The translations under genes and the position numbers were made by a program. Source: an uncultured Alphaproteobacteria bacterium (lineage in GTDB: Bacteria > Pseudomonadota > Alphaproteobacteria > Micavibrionales > Micavibrionaceae). From it: 17,249 nucleotides of DNA. The stretch spans positions 1-17,249 of the forward strand of contig CAKZKV010000158.1 of NCBI GenBank assembly GCA_937124505.1, read 5' to 3'. The notes under the pieces are model-generated. The model was not told the DNA's origin and ran no database searches. It saw nothing but the letters and a program-made list of their open reading frames with translations. Below are positions 16,805-17,249 of this stretch, piece after piece. The first letter of the stretch is position 1, and each line of letters begins with the position of its first letter.

Positions 16805-17249
16805 ATGAGGCGGTTTTTCGAATCCCTTTTACAAGGGCTTAAACAAATTTTTTCATTAAGATCGCTTCAGCGTGCCTTTCCGCTTGCGCTGCCTGCGCCT
16901 CCAAAACGTAAAGAAACCACCGCCAGACAAGAAGAAATCCATGTGTGCGCCGCCTACATGGAACTGAAAACACGTTTTCGGGACATTGGACGCATGGCCG
17001 CCATTGGTGAAACGCTGGGACGTGACTTTCTGACTGCCATGCCGGACGGGGCCTATCAATCACGACTGGGACAGATTGCGTTTCTGTTCCGCCGCATGCA
17101 TGAAGACCTGACTCATGCCTGCATCCAGCAATTACTCGACGAAGCGCGGGCGCATGAATACGTGCATCCTGATAGATGGGACAAATGGGATGCCGCCAAC
17201 CTGCTGGAAATGGAAAACCTTTACCGTCGCCACTGCCATATTGGCGGGG
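16805..17249 (+). CDS. M32-like carboxypeptidase (Taq family), N-terminal part
   Basis: The frame is open from ATG 16805 to the window end, giving 148 residues without a stop. Residues 1-45 are basic and have no counterpart in the family as I remember it. From about residue 51 the pattern follows the N-terminal helical region of M32 metallocarboxypeptidases: YMELKTRFRDIGRM, ETLG, MPDGAYQSRLGQIAFL, then QQLLDEA and WDAANLLEMENLYRR (128-142), matching the family's region with residues like WQRANLREM. M32 enzymes remove C-terminal amino acids using zinc held by a HEXXH motif. That motif would lie far downstream, outside the window, so activity cannot be judged. The segment LGRDFLTAMP is shorter than the usual stretch and lacks the common Trp-Asp pair before the Met-Pro. 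ATG codons further in are alternative starts, but the -10 element favours 16805. The assignment rests on recalled similarity. Confidence 0.65.
   Translation, partial: MRRFFESLLQGLKQIFSLRSLQRAFPLALPAPPKRKETTARQEEIHVCAAYMELKTRFRDIGRMAAIGETLGRDFLTAMPDGAYQSRLGQIAFLFRRMHEDLTHACIQQLLDEARAHEYVHPDRWDKWDAANLLEMENLYRRHCHIGG

Noticed and set aside
16839..17063. Minus-strand frame near the right edge
   Set aside because: It is antisense to the M32-like frame, which is longer, open to the window end and has family-like motifs.

Overview
The window looks like ordinary chromosomal DNA of a Gram-negative alphaproteobacterium of moderate GC. Three things point there. TamA and TamB are present, so there is an outer membrane. 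The first zinc module of UvrA reads CPVSG where most bacteria have CPxC, a form I associate from memory with alphaproteobacterial UvrA. The coding style and LexA-like half-sites also fit. I cannot name the genus. There is no phage, insertion sequence, CRISPR array, tRNA or rRNA gene in view.

Layout. At the left edge, a fumarate-type (class 1A) dihydroorotate dehydrogenase gene on the minus strand diverges from uvrA on the plus strand. Next come three plus-strand genes with their own leaders: a Wzx-like polysaccharide flippase, a GalE-like epimerase and a short CNNM/CBS-domain membrane protein. A secreted four-EF-hand protein follows. It lies behind a perfect FNR/FixK-type palindrome and converges on a minus-strand polysaccharide pyruvyl transferase gene. 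To the right of a divergent intergenic region are tamA and tamB, coupled by a TAATG overlap. A 91-bp nested inverted repeat then sits in front of a soluble double-PAS histidine kinase. The window ends inside a gene whose N-terminal part resembles an M32 (Taq-type) carboxypeptidase.

How the genes fit together. Envelope building is the main theme: Wzx flippase, GalE and pyruvyl transferase act on surface glycans, and TamA/TamB act in outer membrane assembly and lipid transport. The glycan genes are scattered on both strands with no glycosyltransferases nearby, so they do not form one capsule or O-antigen locus. The class 1A dihydroorotate dehydrogenase (fumarate-linked in characterised enzymes) and the FNR-type box both suggest a life with low-oxygen phases, but that link is inference.

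The least explained items are the structured repeat at 15101-15191, the FNR-box-preceded EF-hand protein with four cysteines, and the divergent M32-like protein lacking the usual Trp-Asp motif. I did not find a clearly new multi-gene system. All intergenic gaps are shorter than 230 bases.
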